Origin: Cordylochernes scorpioides
Taxonomy: Eukaryota > Arthropoda > Arachnida > Pseudoscorpiones > Chernetidae
Assembly: GCA_030710605.1 (NCBI GenBank)
Contig: CP092874.1
Location: 71,762,555-71,826,554, forward strand
Direction: 5' to 3'
Length of the DNA: 64,000 nt
The notes under the pieces are model-generated. The model was not told the DNA's origin, made no database searches, and was given only the letters and a program-made list of their open reading frames with translations. The stretch's first letter is position 1. Each line of letters begins with the position of its first letter. This document shows positions 1-8,105 of the stretch, piece after piece. The position numbers and the translations under genes are program-made.

Positions 1-135
1 TTTAAAACAGGCTGTGGTAAAATTTCTCATTCAGTACTTTTGTCTGCAGATGGTAACAATTCTGTTACCGAAACGTCACATACTATTTATTTAACTGGAT
101 TTGGTCTTATTACCTTATGTTTAAAAACCCTGGTA
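1..135 (+). mobile_element. P-family fold-back element, right arm (copy A)
   Basis: Right arm of the commonest repeat here (family P). It runs from the 'cagtacttttgtctg' segment through a stem-loop and GAAACGTC to the typical end 'ggtcttattacctt'. The hammerhead-like core is damaged: the CTGAAGA expected near position 44 reads CTGCAGA. The element is cut by the window edge. Its copy B counterpart lies at about 16693-16990. Confidence 0.6.
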
Positions 136-422
136 CTAGTGTGGTCTACTGTGGCAAGCTGATGTTTCAGAAAGATATCTAGTAAATAAAATGATCATAT
201 TGAATAATATATTTGTTTGGCAAAACTCACATGGGGCAAAGCCAGGTCAATGGCTAGTACTTGACAATGTCCTTAGATTATTGAATATGTTTTTATCTCA
301 GAAAGATTCCTTCGATATTTAAGACATTCTTTCTTTTAACACCTTAGTGATTACTTCTAGAATTGGAATAGTGAGGTGTATGATGTTTTGAATACAGTGT
401 GATGTATTCTTGGTTGAACTGG

Positions 423-717
423 TGTCTTTTGTTGTTTCTTATTCCCTTGTGTAAAGATTACAACAATTCCATGAGTTTATGCTCCTCGAGCTGTTTTATG
501 ATAAGCAGTGACCTCTCCCAAAGGTCCTGTTTAGTGCATCTAATGCAAGCCAAAATGTGTTCTGGAAGCTGCAGGTGCCAAGCTACATTTTGGGCAAGTG
601 GGGTAGATTTTGTTATTATTTTCTATCTACAATGGCTTGAGATGGCCTGTTCTAAATCTTGTTAGTGTTGTTTGATGCTGTCTATTTCTGAGGTTCAGAG
701 CTCCTCCTGGGTCCACT
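423..717 (-). pseudogene. LINE 3'-end relic with C-C-H-C zinc motif (copy A)
   Basis: On the minus strand this encodes the extreme C-terminus of a non-LTR retrotransposon polyprotein. It is the copy A counterpart of 17327-17584, where the frame is open and shows 'GHLKPLKIENNNKIYPTCPKC' style residues followed by a His and a Cys. Here the frame is broken. A (CAA)n-like tail follows the stop on the minus strand. The insertion is 5'-truncated, as most LINE copies are. Confidence 0.55.
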
Positions 718-814
718 CCACTGTACCAACTGTGCTTAGGTGGGATCCTCCAGTTCTTGTTTATTTTGGTTGAAAGCTGGACCTATATTTTTAGGAACTA
801 ATTCATTTATTAAG

Positions 815-1010
815 AAAAAATATATTTCCTGATCGTGGAACTGAAAGTTGCTGATGGCTTGCGCCATCTATCGGAATAAATATCAACTAATTGTTGATTT
901 TTAATAATTCCAGAATTGGCCAAATACCATTTCTTGATTAATCAAGAAAAGCTAACCACATGTGCATTTCGGGCTGTTGGCCCTCCTCAACATGGTGCAA
1001 GCTGTACCTC
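815..1010. repeat. Q-family repeat (copy A)
   Basis: Partial copy of a repeat seen most completely at 11160-11462. It contains 'gaactgaaagttgctgatgg', 'aaatatcaactaat' and 'cgggctgttggccctc'. The last of these, read on the minus strand, is a GGGC/GCCC stem followed by GAAA, resembling the stem II and GAAA half of a hammerhead ribozyme, but the CTGA half is degraded. Confidence 0.5.
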
Positions 1011-1155
1011 AACGACCAAAAAGGCTGGTCTTTCGGGCATCCTGAAAAACCATGAAACAGGTATTTAGGCCAGAAGGGCGTGTTTATTTATGTAAGGCCT
1101 CTTTAAACCCAATGAAAGGTTTCTTTGTAGATGAGCTAGAGAACATGTGTTGTAG

Positions 1156-1245
1156 GATCTACTGGCTCTGGACTCTCAAGAGCTTGGACAACTCCTTCTG
1201 GTCCACTTTGAGGATAACCTCCAGGACCTTGTCACCAACTCAAAG
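1156..1245 (+). CDS. VPS8: VPS8 exon 8, duplicate copy A (out of order)
   Basis: A 90-bp exon in phase 0, starting GATCTACTGG after acceptor 'tgttgtag' and ending at donor 'gtaagc'. It reads DLLALDSQELGQ..., the same 30 residues as the exon at 18025-18114 except Lys instead of Gln at the last codon. Four base differences are visible in the exon. In the family's collinear order this segment belongs after the exon at 15553-15651, so its position upstream of 7978 marks it as part of a duplicated block rather than part of the same open gene. The longer open frame over this stretch (1052-1249) is not the coding frame. Confidence 0.75.
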
Positions 1246-1492
1246 GTAAGCTGGAACTTCTATCTGATATTTCTTAACAGCCCAACTCCTAGGTTTCTTA
1301 ATATGTTCCCAGCACACAATGTCAAGCAAATTCTGGTTCGTTCCCAAGGTGACTAATGTGACAATGTCACCCATTTTCCAAATTGCTGCTGCTGTGATAG
1401 AGATGCATGGAGACATCTTGAGGCTCTTCATTGGGCACGACAACAACACAATGCCTGTTATCTACATTCAATAACAGACATTTCTTATATGT

Positions 1493-1705
1493 AACAAGCA
1501 TACAAGAAAATAAGACCTAATCCAAATAATACAATAGTGTGTGACGTTTCAGTAACAGCATTGTTACTATCATCAGAAAAATAATAAATTATTATTTTGT
1601 TTGATGATGGTAATAAATGCTGTTACTGAAACATCACACACTATTAATTTATTTGGGTTAGGTCTTATTTTCTTGTATCTATAATCCAAATTGTGCTTTA
1701 TATAA
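1493..1705. mobile_element. P-family fold-back element
   Basis: Inverted arms, each with the P-family stem-loop (a diverged version reading 'gatgatggtaataaatgctg' in the right arm). The ends are 'caagaaaataagacc' and 'ccaaattgtgcttta'. The flanks share 'taacaagca' as a probable target-site duplication. Counterpart in copy B at 18366-18570. Confidence 0.65.
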
Positions 1706-1768
1706 CAAGCAGTTAACGCCAGACATTGCATTAGCTAGCTCAACTAACAATCCTTCTGTGTGCTACAG

Positions 1769-1818
1769 CTGCCCCCAGAGAAACTCTACAAACTTCTGAA
1801 GCACCTCTTCCTTGCTAG
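1769..1818 (+). CDS. VPS8: VPS8 exon 9, duplicate copy A
   Basis: A 50-bp exon after acceptor 'gtgctacag', reading LPPEKLYKLLKHLFLA plus two bases (phase 2). It is identical in coding sequence to 18970-19019. The donor is 'gtaggt' here but 'gtcagt' in copy B. The phase joins exactly to the 121-bp exon at 4790. Confidence 0.7.
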
Positions 1819-1924
1819 GTAGGTTCTCTCTCATTTGTATCATTTGATCAAAATAACACAAATATGCTCCCCTGTTCAATTTTATAGCTCAACATTGGAT
1901 TCTAGGTAAGAATCACAAGTTATA

Positions 1925-2101
1925 CAGTTAAATCTGTCTATATCGCCTCCTCTAAATACTGCTTTCCTCTCTATAGAACCTGATTTTAAACATTAAAATG
2001 TAAACATTTTACATTAAAAGTGACCTGTCTATAGCACCCACTCTCTATAGCACCCTATTTCGGTGAGTCACAAGAGTGGGCGCTATAGACAGGTTTAACT
2101 G
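1925..2101. repeat. Short TIR element, T family (pogo/Tigger-type MITE)
   Basis: Bounded by TA on both sides with inverted ends 'cagttaaatctgtctata' and 'tatagacaggtttaactg'. About 175 bp, no coding capacity. Other copies lie at 15013-15174, 19126-19300 and 32799-32930. TA targets and a CAGT start are typical of pogo/Tigger derivatives. Confidence 0.7.
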
Positions 2102-2137
2102 TATATAAAAAAAGTGAAACCAAATTTGTATTCACAA

Positions 2138-2340
2138 GGTAATAAGACCAAATCCAAATAAATAAATAGTGTGTGACATTTCGGTAACAGCGTTGTTACC
2201 ATCTTCAGACAAAAGTACTGAATCTATGGTAACATAAGATGGTAACAACGCTGTTACCGAAACGTCACACACTATTTATTTGGATTTGGTCTTATTACCT
2301 TGTGTTTATAATCAATAATCCAAATTGTGCCTTATCAAAT
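2138..2340. mobile_element. P-family hammerhead fold-back element
   Basis: Fold-back element flanked by 'caaatttgta' on both sides (10-bp target-site duplication). The left arm, read on the minus strand, has an intact-looking hammerhead core: CTGAAGA, a long stem II, then GAAATGTC. The right arm has lost the CTGA part. The ends match the family: 'cacaaggtaataag' and 'aattgtgccttat'. Confidence 0.7.
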
Positions 2341-2604
2341 TTGTAATATTTACCTGATGTTTCTGCATTGCTACAGATATGTCACACCTATAAAATACTT
2401 TTCAAAATATATATAATAATAATTGTTGAAATCATTCTTGTACACTATATTTGTTTGTATATTGCAGCTCACATAAAACATTTTCCAGATCTCTCCAATT
2501 TTTCATACGTCAACAGTAATAAAATATTATCATAAATTTAGTGCCCTCTATCACTGAAAATTATAACTATATTTTAATCTTCTTCTTCTTCTTTCTTATC
2601 TCCA

Positions 2605-3035
2605 CTCAATCACACTAAGGTATCAAGCTTGTAAAGCTTGAGATTTTTGATGGTGTCTGTCGGGGAAGAGTAGAGCTCATCAATTGATGAGTCAATACAG
2701 TCAATAATATGTCTTGGGGTTGCAGGCTGAGAATTGCACTTAGTACATAGTGGGAAAACCTTGCAACCATTCTGGAAAGTCATTGTCCGTAGATGACCAG
2801 ATTTAAGTCTGGAAATCAAAGACTGTTGTTCTCTTGGGAGGACAGAACCGGTGCTTGTTTCTCCTGCTCTGTACCAGTCATGTGCAGCATCAGATTTCCA
2901 TTCCTGCAGGCATTGGGTTTTGATGGTACGACTATATTTTAATGCTTTTCTTTTATTTATAAATGTTATGAAAGAAGTAAGACAATGTCCCTGTTTGCCA
3001 TAGAAGGAGAAACACAAGTCGAAGGGAGATCCCCG
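2605..3035 (-). pseudogene. LINE 3'-end relic (RNase H-like tail plus zinc motif)
   Basis: Minus-strand open frame of about 140 codons ending at the natural LINE stop. It shows 'SRLKSGHLRTMTFQNG', then CTKC, a His and DCID, i.e. C-x2-C...H...C. The 3' tail on the minus strand is 'gattgagtggagataagaaagaagaag', a simple GAA-rich end. Such C-terminal zinc motifs follow the RT/RNase H region in jockey/R1-like and related LINEs. The RT domain is absent, so this is a 5'-truncated dead copy. Confidence 0.65.
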
Positions 3036-3036
3036 C

Positions 3037-3239
3037 ATTGGGCACTTTTTTTCTGATTAAAAAAAAAAATGCTTAAATGGCCACCGATTCTTGCAAAAGT
3101 CCAACCCCACCAGCAAGTGCAAGTAATCAAACGGGGCTCTGGCACATTTGTAAAGGCAAAGTTGAACTGCTTTTCACATGTGTAGACATGTTTCACAAGT
3201 AGTTGCCTACTTCTACCCACCATAATTATCATGGCCTGT
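3037..3239 (+). mobile_element. SINE-A, 5'-truncated copy
   Basis: Body of the tRNA-derived SINE-A family: 'gcattgggcacttttt', an A-rich spacer, 'ccaccagcaagtgcaagtaa', 'ctctggcacatttgtaa' and 'catgattatcatggcctgta'. The tRNA-like head present in full copies (27984, 9372, 15724) is missing. It abuts the LINE relic. Confidence 0.65.
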
Positions 3240-3276
3240 ATTTACTATATTCACTGTAATTGCTATTTATACACAT

Positions 3277-4089
3277 TTGGTGTCCAAAGGGTCAACTTTA
3301 TTTGAAAGGGGTAATACTTGGAGAGTGATATCAAACAAGGTACGAGAAACATTTCTTCAAGTAAATGCAGTATTATATGATAAGGATGTTCTAAAATACT
3401 TTTATAACTTTGAATATCTATTTAATAAAGCTCTGCTTAGGATTTGTCTTAATTTTTAAATTAGACATAGATGTACATGTATGCTAATGATAAGAAGAAC
3501 CTATTATCAAATGACTTCTTTTGATATTCAGCATTAATATAAGGAAATTGGTCAATTAAAGGAATTAAAACAAAGTGATCATTATTAAGTGGCTGCCTTT
3601 TCCTGTGTTCATGTCTGTCCTTTAATTATATGGTCTAAAATTTTTGAAAAGTTAAAAAAAAATAGCCAAACCGTGGCTATAGTGAACCAAAAGCTCTGTC
3701 CCATTAGGGTTCACTATAGAGGGGTTTTACTGTAATATGATAAAGATGTTTTAAAATACTCTTATATTTTAATGTATAATTTTAAAAAGCTTTGCCTAGG
3801 ATTTGTCTTAATTTTTAAATTATACATAGAGGTGCACATATGTATGCTAATAAGAACCTATTATCAAATGACTTCTTTTGAAATTCAGAAATATTGTAAG
3901 GAAATCCGTAAAATTAGGGAATTAAAACAAAGTGGCCATTATTAAGTGGCTGCCTTTTCTTGTGTGCCTAGCGGTCCTTCAATTATAAGGTCTAACATTA
4001 TTGAAAAGTAAAAAAGAAATAAACCAAACTATGGCTATATTGAACCAAAAGCTCTGTCCCATTGGGGTTCACTATAGATGGTTTTACTG
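3277..4089. repeat. Two adjacent Tigger-like element halves (copy A)
   Basis: Two related segments each end with 'ctatagaggggttttactg' (near 3732) or 'ctatagatggttttactg' (4089) followed by TA. They contain 'gtgaaccaaaagctctgtcc', which recurs at 20977, 27901, 28499 and 48544. The ends match the CAGTAAAACCCCTCTATAG inverted terminus of a pogo/Tigger-like family. No open reading frame of note. Confidence 0.55.
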
Positions 4090-4225
4090 TATATATTGTT
4101 TTTTAAATAAAAGAAATATCTAATGCGCTTACTATGAGAATTTAGACTTCAAATTTCTATTTTACCTTAATTATATTATAAGATTATAAACTCAGCTTCT
4201 TCTATAGAACATGTTTATTTTGCTA

Positions 4226-4634
4226 CTAGCCGAATGACCCGGGCAAGGCCCGTGTTTTACCCGATTGAATGTTTTGTTTCATATACTATTTGTTACAATT
4301 ATAAATTGGCGCCTTAAATAAATGCATATGTTAGTTAATAACTATAGCCTATGTGCTTTATCTGTCTATGTACTGTTGGCTTCCGTAGGCGTCTCTTACT
4401 GGGAAAAAGAAAGAGAGGATTCCATTTGGTTATTATCTAATATATGCATTTATTTAGGGAGCGACCCGCTCCAACACAATAGTTACAAAGACGAAATAGC
4501 GAGTGGGGGGGGCATGATATGGGGGCAAAGGTGGCGTGATCGTAGCCAACCAATAGGAGGGCGCCATTCCAAAAAAAAAAGCAAACGGTGACAGAGATGA
4601 CTGATGAAGAATGACGCTCATAACTGTATATAGA
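4226..4634 (-). mobile_element. Non-autonomous Helitron
   Basis: On the minus strand the element begins TCTATATACAG (4634) and ends in a GC hairpin (ACGGGCCTTGCCCGGGT type) followed by 'cattcggCTAG' at 4226, with T after it. TC start, 3' hairpin about 11 nt from the end and CTAG terminus are the Helitron signature. 409 bp, no Rep/helicase. Close copies at 16085-16480, 28627-29035 and 37661-38922. The open frame beginning MHMLVNNYSLC recurs in all four simply because they are recent copies. Confidence 0.75.
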
Positions 4635-4789
4635 ATAATATTACTATGAGAATTACAATGAGAAATATATTGGGAGTACCTGGCTATCAGTGGTGAACCC
4701 TTCCAAAAGTTACACTGTGTATTCACTAGGATTGTGATGCTTCTATCTATAGTTTTGTGATGTTGCAGTGACTCCAGTTGTTTCTGCAG

Positions 4790-4910
4790 CCAGGGACTCC
4801 AATCCCAAGTCCTGGAGCACTACATTGATCTAATGTGTCAGTTTGAGCCTACACTGGTGGAGCCCTTCCTTCGCTCCATAGAAGGATACCGGCTGGAGCC
4901 CACACTGAAG
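4790..4910 (+). CDS. VPS8: VPS8 exon 10, duplicate copy A
   Basis: A 121-bp exon (one base, then 40 codons) after acceptor 'gtttctgcag' and before donor 'gtaccta'. It reads QGLQSQVLEHYIDLMCQFEP..., with SIEGYRLEPTLK at its end, which aligns to the conserved VPS8 helical segment with LLCQYEP and AYRLEET. It differs from 29281-29401 at one synonymous site (gag/gaa). Confidence 0.8.
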
Positions 4911-5228
4911 GTACCTATCCCTGTCATATCTCCTGGTGTTAGGTGTATTTTATTTGGAATCACCAGATATGGGAATGTAATTTATCCCTCATATGGGATC
5001 TGCTAACATTCTAAATTATTGAGTTCTGCCAACTTGTTCAGAGAAGGCAACTAAGGATTTTAAAGATCTCTTCATCCTCTTTTCTCATCTCAGCTTAGGC
5101 CCAACTATGACAGGGTCGATGCAAGGGAGCCCACACTGAAGATATATCTTGCAACTATCCCTTTCACATCTCATGGTGTTGAGTATATTTTGTTGATCAC
5201 CAAATACTGGAAATGTAATTTATCCCTC

Positions 5229-5588
5229 ACAAGGTAATAAGACCAAATAAATAAATAATGTGTGACGTTTCGGTAACAGCGTTTTTACCATCTTCAGACA
5301 AAAGTACTGAATGATAAATTTTACTATAGCATGTTTTAAATAGTTACTGTTATCAAGTGTGTAAACAAGATAGCAGATAAGAAGAAGATAGTTTTCTTAT
5401 CTGCTATCTTGTTTACACACTTGATAACAAAACCTATTTAAAACATGCTGTGGTAAAATTTCTTTATTCAGTACTTTTGTCTGAAGATGGTAACAACACT
5501 GTTACTTAAACGTCACACACTATTTATTTATTTGGATTTGGTCTTATTACCTTGTGTTTATTATCTATAATCCAAATTGTGCCTTATC
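5229..5588. mobile_element. P-family element, long palindrome form
   Basis: A 360-bp fold-back element flanked by a 14-bp target-site duplication, GTAATTTATCCCTC, at 5215-5228 and 5589-5602. It starts 'acaaggtaataagacc' and ends 'aattgtgccttatc'. The arms pair over about 150 bp, with the apex around 'ctatcttcttcttatc'. Both hammerhead cores carry substitutions (right arm GAAA reads TAAA). Copy B counterpart at about 29717-30082. Confidence 0.8.
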
Positions 5589-5895
5589 GTAATTTATCCC
5601 TCTTATAGGATCTGCTCACATTCCATTCTTTCAAAAATTCTAAATTATTGAGTGCTACCAACTTGTTCAAAGAAGACAACTAAGGATTTTAAAGATCTCT
5701 TCATCCTCTTTTCTCATCTCAGCTTGGGCCCAACTATGACAGGGTCGATGCAATTTTGCAGGAACTTGGAGAGATGATACTGTTCAAGTGGTTCGATCTC
5801 AAGGTTTTATAAATTTTACAGGGATTTGATGAGGCACAATTTGGATTGTAGATTATAAACACAAGGTAATAAGACCAAATTCAAATAAATAAATA

Positions 5896-5941
5896 GTGTG
5901 TGACGTTTCGGTAACAGCGTTGTTACCATCTTCAGACTTTT
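5896..5941 (-). ncRNA. Hammerhead ribozyme motif, P family left arm
   Basis: Minus strand: CTGAAGA at 5935-5929, stem II of GGTAACA pairing with TGTTACC, GAAA at 5909-5906 and GTC ending at 5902, so cleavage would fall between 5902 and 5901. Stem III can only form in a dimer through the palindrome ACGT (5903-5906). One base (U) before stem II is unpaired relative to the textbook core. All core residues C3-U4-G5-A6-N-G8-A9 and G12-A13-A14 are present. Activity is inferred. Confidence 0.6.
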
Positions 5942-5949
5942 GTACTGAC

Positions 5950-5995
5950 TTTTGACTGAAGATGGTAACAACGCTGTTACCGAAACGTCACACAC
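5950..5995 (+). ncRNA. Hammerhead ribozyme motif, P family right arm
   Basis: Plus strand mirror of the preceding motif: CTGAAGA 5956-5962, the same 7-bp stem II, GAAA 5982-5985, palindromic ACGT 5985-5988 and C17 at 5989, with predicted cleavage at 5989/5990. Stem I is short (TGT-like strand against ACA). The two outward-facing ribozymes in one small element resemble the inverted arrangement in Penelope-like elements. Confidence 0.6.
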
Positions 5996-6170
5996 TATTT
6001 ATTTATTTGGATTTGGTCTTATTACCTTGTGTTTACAGGGATTTCACAAGCCAATTTTTATATTTTTGATCTCACGCCTAAAAAAGTGAAATCAATTAAA
6101 ATTTATATTAGTGAATTATATTGTTATGTAAAACCTAGAAGCCATAATGGAATGTGAAAGAATATCTACA

Positions 6171-7240
6171 GTAAAACCCGCTAATATGAACCCCGGATAT
6201 AGCGAACCTAAGATAATTCCCAATTCCATTCCATTGAAAATACCATCGTTATAACAAACTTTGCGATTTTTAATATAACGAAATACCCCTATAATGAACC
6301 TATTTTAGGTCCCAAAATAATAAAATCTATTTAAAATACTATGTTTATATTGAACTTGAAATTGGAAATTAAAAAAAATTAAAAATAAGAAAATTTTGTA
6401 CATGTTTCAGCTCGCGGAAAGCGATTTCAAAACAATAACTTTAGTGGCATAGTTTGTTTTGATTTACATTCTATTTTTGCTGTATGTTGTATACATTTTT
6501 ACACATTATAGTTATTATTAAATAGAATAGCTCTGCAACCAACAAATTTTAAATAGAAAAAAATGCAAATGGCTTCCAAAATAAAGAAAATAAAGGCATT
6601 CTAAAAAAAAAAATAAACAAATTTATTACTTATTTTAAAAAAAACCCGGCATTTTCAAAATTTTTCAAAGTGAAACAACATTGGGAAAATTTCTGAGAAC
6701 ATGTCAAAATAAGAAAATATAACTTTTCTATTATAAGAGATAAAATAGAAGATTATCAAAAATTGTCTACAAAAAGGAATCAACCTCAACTTTGCTAAGA
6801 TCGTACATGTTAGGACTAAAAAAAAAAAGTCCAAATAAACGGGCCTGTGATGCAACAAAAATATTTTTATGCCATGAACTATGGTTATTCAATGGTTTGA
6901 ATGACAGGTTCAAAACAAAACAAAATCTAAAATTTTTAAAAAAATAAAAGTTTTCTGGATTTATGGGCCACCCTGTATATAATTACACTTTCATGATTAT
7001 TATACAAAGTGTGGAAATATTGACCAAAATATGTAATACAAACATATAAATATATACAGATCCAATCAAATACTATGGAAGAAAGGAAGCAAATTCTAAT
7101 AGGTGACCTGGACCAGTACATTTTTTTTTCTAAGCTATATTGCTAAACCTATTATACAAAGTGTGGAAATATTGACCAAAATATGTAATACAAACATATA
7201 AATATATTCAAATCCAATCATATACTATGGAAGGAAAGAA
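6171..7240. mobile_element. Tigger-like relics (copy A)
   Basis: Starts TA-CAGTAAAACCCGCTAATATG with internal repeats of the same end motif (cgttataac...). This is the left part of the second pogo/Tigger-like family also found at 25288-26310, 30404-31470 and 31973-32345. Near 6960 is the end of another element, 'tatgggccaccctgtata', a mariner/Tc-type terminus. In copy B the related reading frame shows GPVTQEKYFY and LNDRFKTKS, which resemble the CENP-B-type DNA-binding part of a Tigger transposase. Heavily decayed. Confidence 0.45.
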
Positions 7241-7371
7241 ACAAGTACACAAGGTAATAAGACCAAAGCCAAAGAAATAAGTGTAAGAGAAAAAAATTTA
7301 AATAGGTGTCCAGGATTAGTACAAAATTTGTCTATATATATCTGGCAATTCTATCTTTCTATTAATACTAT

Positions 7372-7471
7372 NNNNNNNNNNNNNNNNNNNNNNNNNNNNN
7401 NNNNNNNNNNNNNNNNNNNNNNNNNNNNNNNNNNNNNNNNNNNNNNNNNNNNNNNNNNNNNNNNNNNNNNN
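7372..7471. other. Assembly gap (100 N)
   Basis: Exactly 100 N, the usual placeholder for a gap of unknown size. It ends the duplicated block copy A and precedes single-copy VPS8 exons, so the join is unverified. Confidence 0.98.
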
Positions 7472-7977
7472 CATATCCAAAACACAATCATTAACAAAAG
7501 AATAGACATTCCAGAAATGTATAATATTCTATTCTCTGAACCCACCCCATAACCTCTAAATGAATATACCTCCTCTGAATAGCAAAACTCGAAAGCACCC
7601 GCAATAGAGGACCGCGTTGATTCTGCATTGAAACAACTGTACACACACAAAGCATTTTATTTAATTTTAAATCTTATTGGCGTTTTAATGTAAAATATTT
7701 TCCCCCGTAGAAGGGCTTTCTTGCCCGAAAGCTAGAGAGATTTGTAAATAAAAATATATAAAAAAGAAACTTTTCCTTAGAGGCTTACTGTTCTTATTTT
7801 AATATTGATTCAAGGGATTGTTTTATCGAATATTAGTCAATATAGGGTAAAATACTTTTTGATATATTAGGAGAAGTCAACAATATAATGTCACCAGCAA
7901 TGTTCCGTTTCATGTTTAGAATAGTTTTTTTGTCAATTTAATTTTGATCCTCTGTACTCTGTCCTCATGTTTGATAG
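7472..7977. other. Intron sequence, no feature recognised
   Basis: AT-rich sequence between the gap and VPS8 exon 1. A GGGC-loop-GCCC stem followed by CGAAAGCTAG lies near 7717-7735 and recalls the 3' half of a hammerhead, but the CTGANGA half is missing. Nothing else is supported. Confidence 0.4.
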
Positions 7978-8105
7978 CTCCCTTTGTGTTGATGGCATTC
8001 ATTCTCCTGAGTTTAACAAAGTGTCCAGGTGATCCCATCATCTATCCAGTGCTCCGGACCCTGATCCAGTTTGACATCCGGGAGTTCCTCAATGTTATAG
8101 CACTG
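7978..8105 (+). CDS. VPS8: VPS8 exon 1 of window
   Basis: Acceptor 'tttgatag', donor 'gtgagt'. Two bases, then 42 codons, ending ...TLIQFDIREFLNVIAL. The IREFLNV block matches the conserved REFLNVLAL segment of VPS8. The acceptor is inferred from phase and the protein match, so the first few residues are less certain. Confidence 0.85.

Larger units (their letters stand above)
5828..6031. mobile_element. P-family hammerhead element, only in copy A
   Basis: A 204-bp insertion bounded by a 13-bp duplication TTTACAGGGATTT at 5815-5827 and 6032-6044, and absent from copy B (about 30277). It has two inverted hammerhead cores about 20 nt apart. The long exact target-site duplication argues for an RNA-mediated (target-primed) insertion and against a TA-targeting DNA transposon. 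Confidence 0.8.

Noticed and set aside
1052-1249. Open frame MKQVFRPEGRV... (and its twin at 17921-18118) as a gene
   Set aside because: VPS8 exon 8 lies inside it in a different frame with proper splice sites. The frame is a shadow spanning intron and exon.
4322-4591. Conserved frame MHMLVNNYSLCALSVYVLL seen at 4322, 16181, 28723 and 38826 as a protein family
   Set aside because: All four copies lie in the same position of recent non-autonomous Helitron copies; the similarity reflects DNA copying, and 3' parts differ in frame.
1156-4910. Copy A exons as extra exons of the same VPS8 transcript
   Set aside because: They encode the same residues as exons 8-10 and would precede exon 1 of the window, so a transcript using them would repeat part of the protein out of order.
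5229-5588. P, R and S elements as ordinary TA-targeting MITEs
   Set aside because: Flanking duplications of 10-14 bp and an unpaired 3' tail do not fit cut-and-paste MITEs of the Tc1/pogo type.
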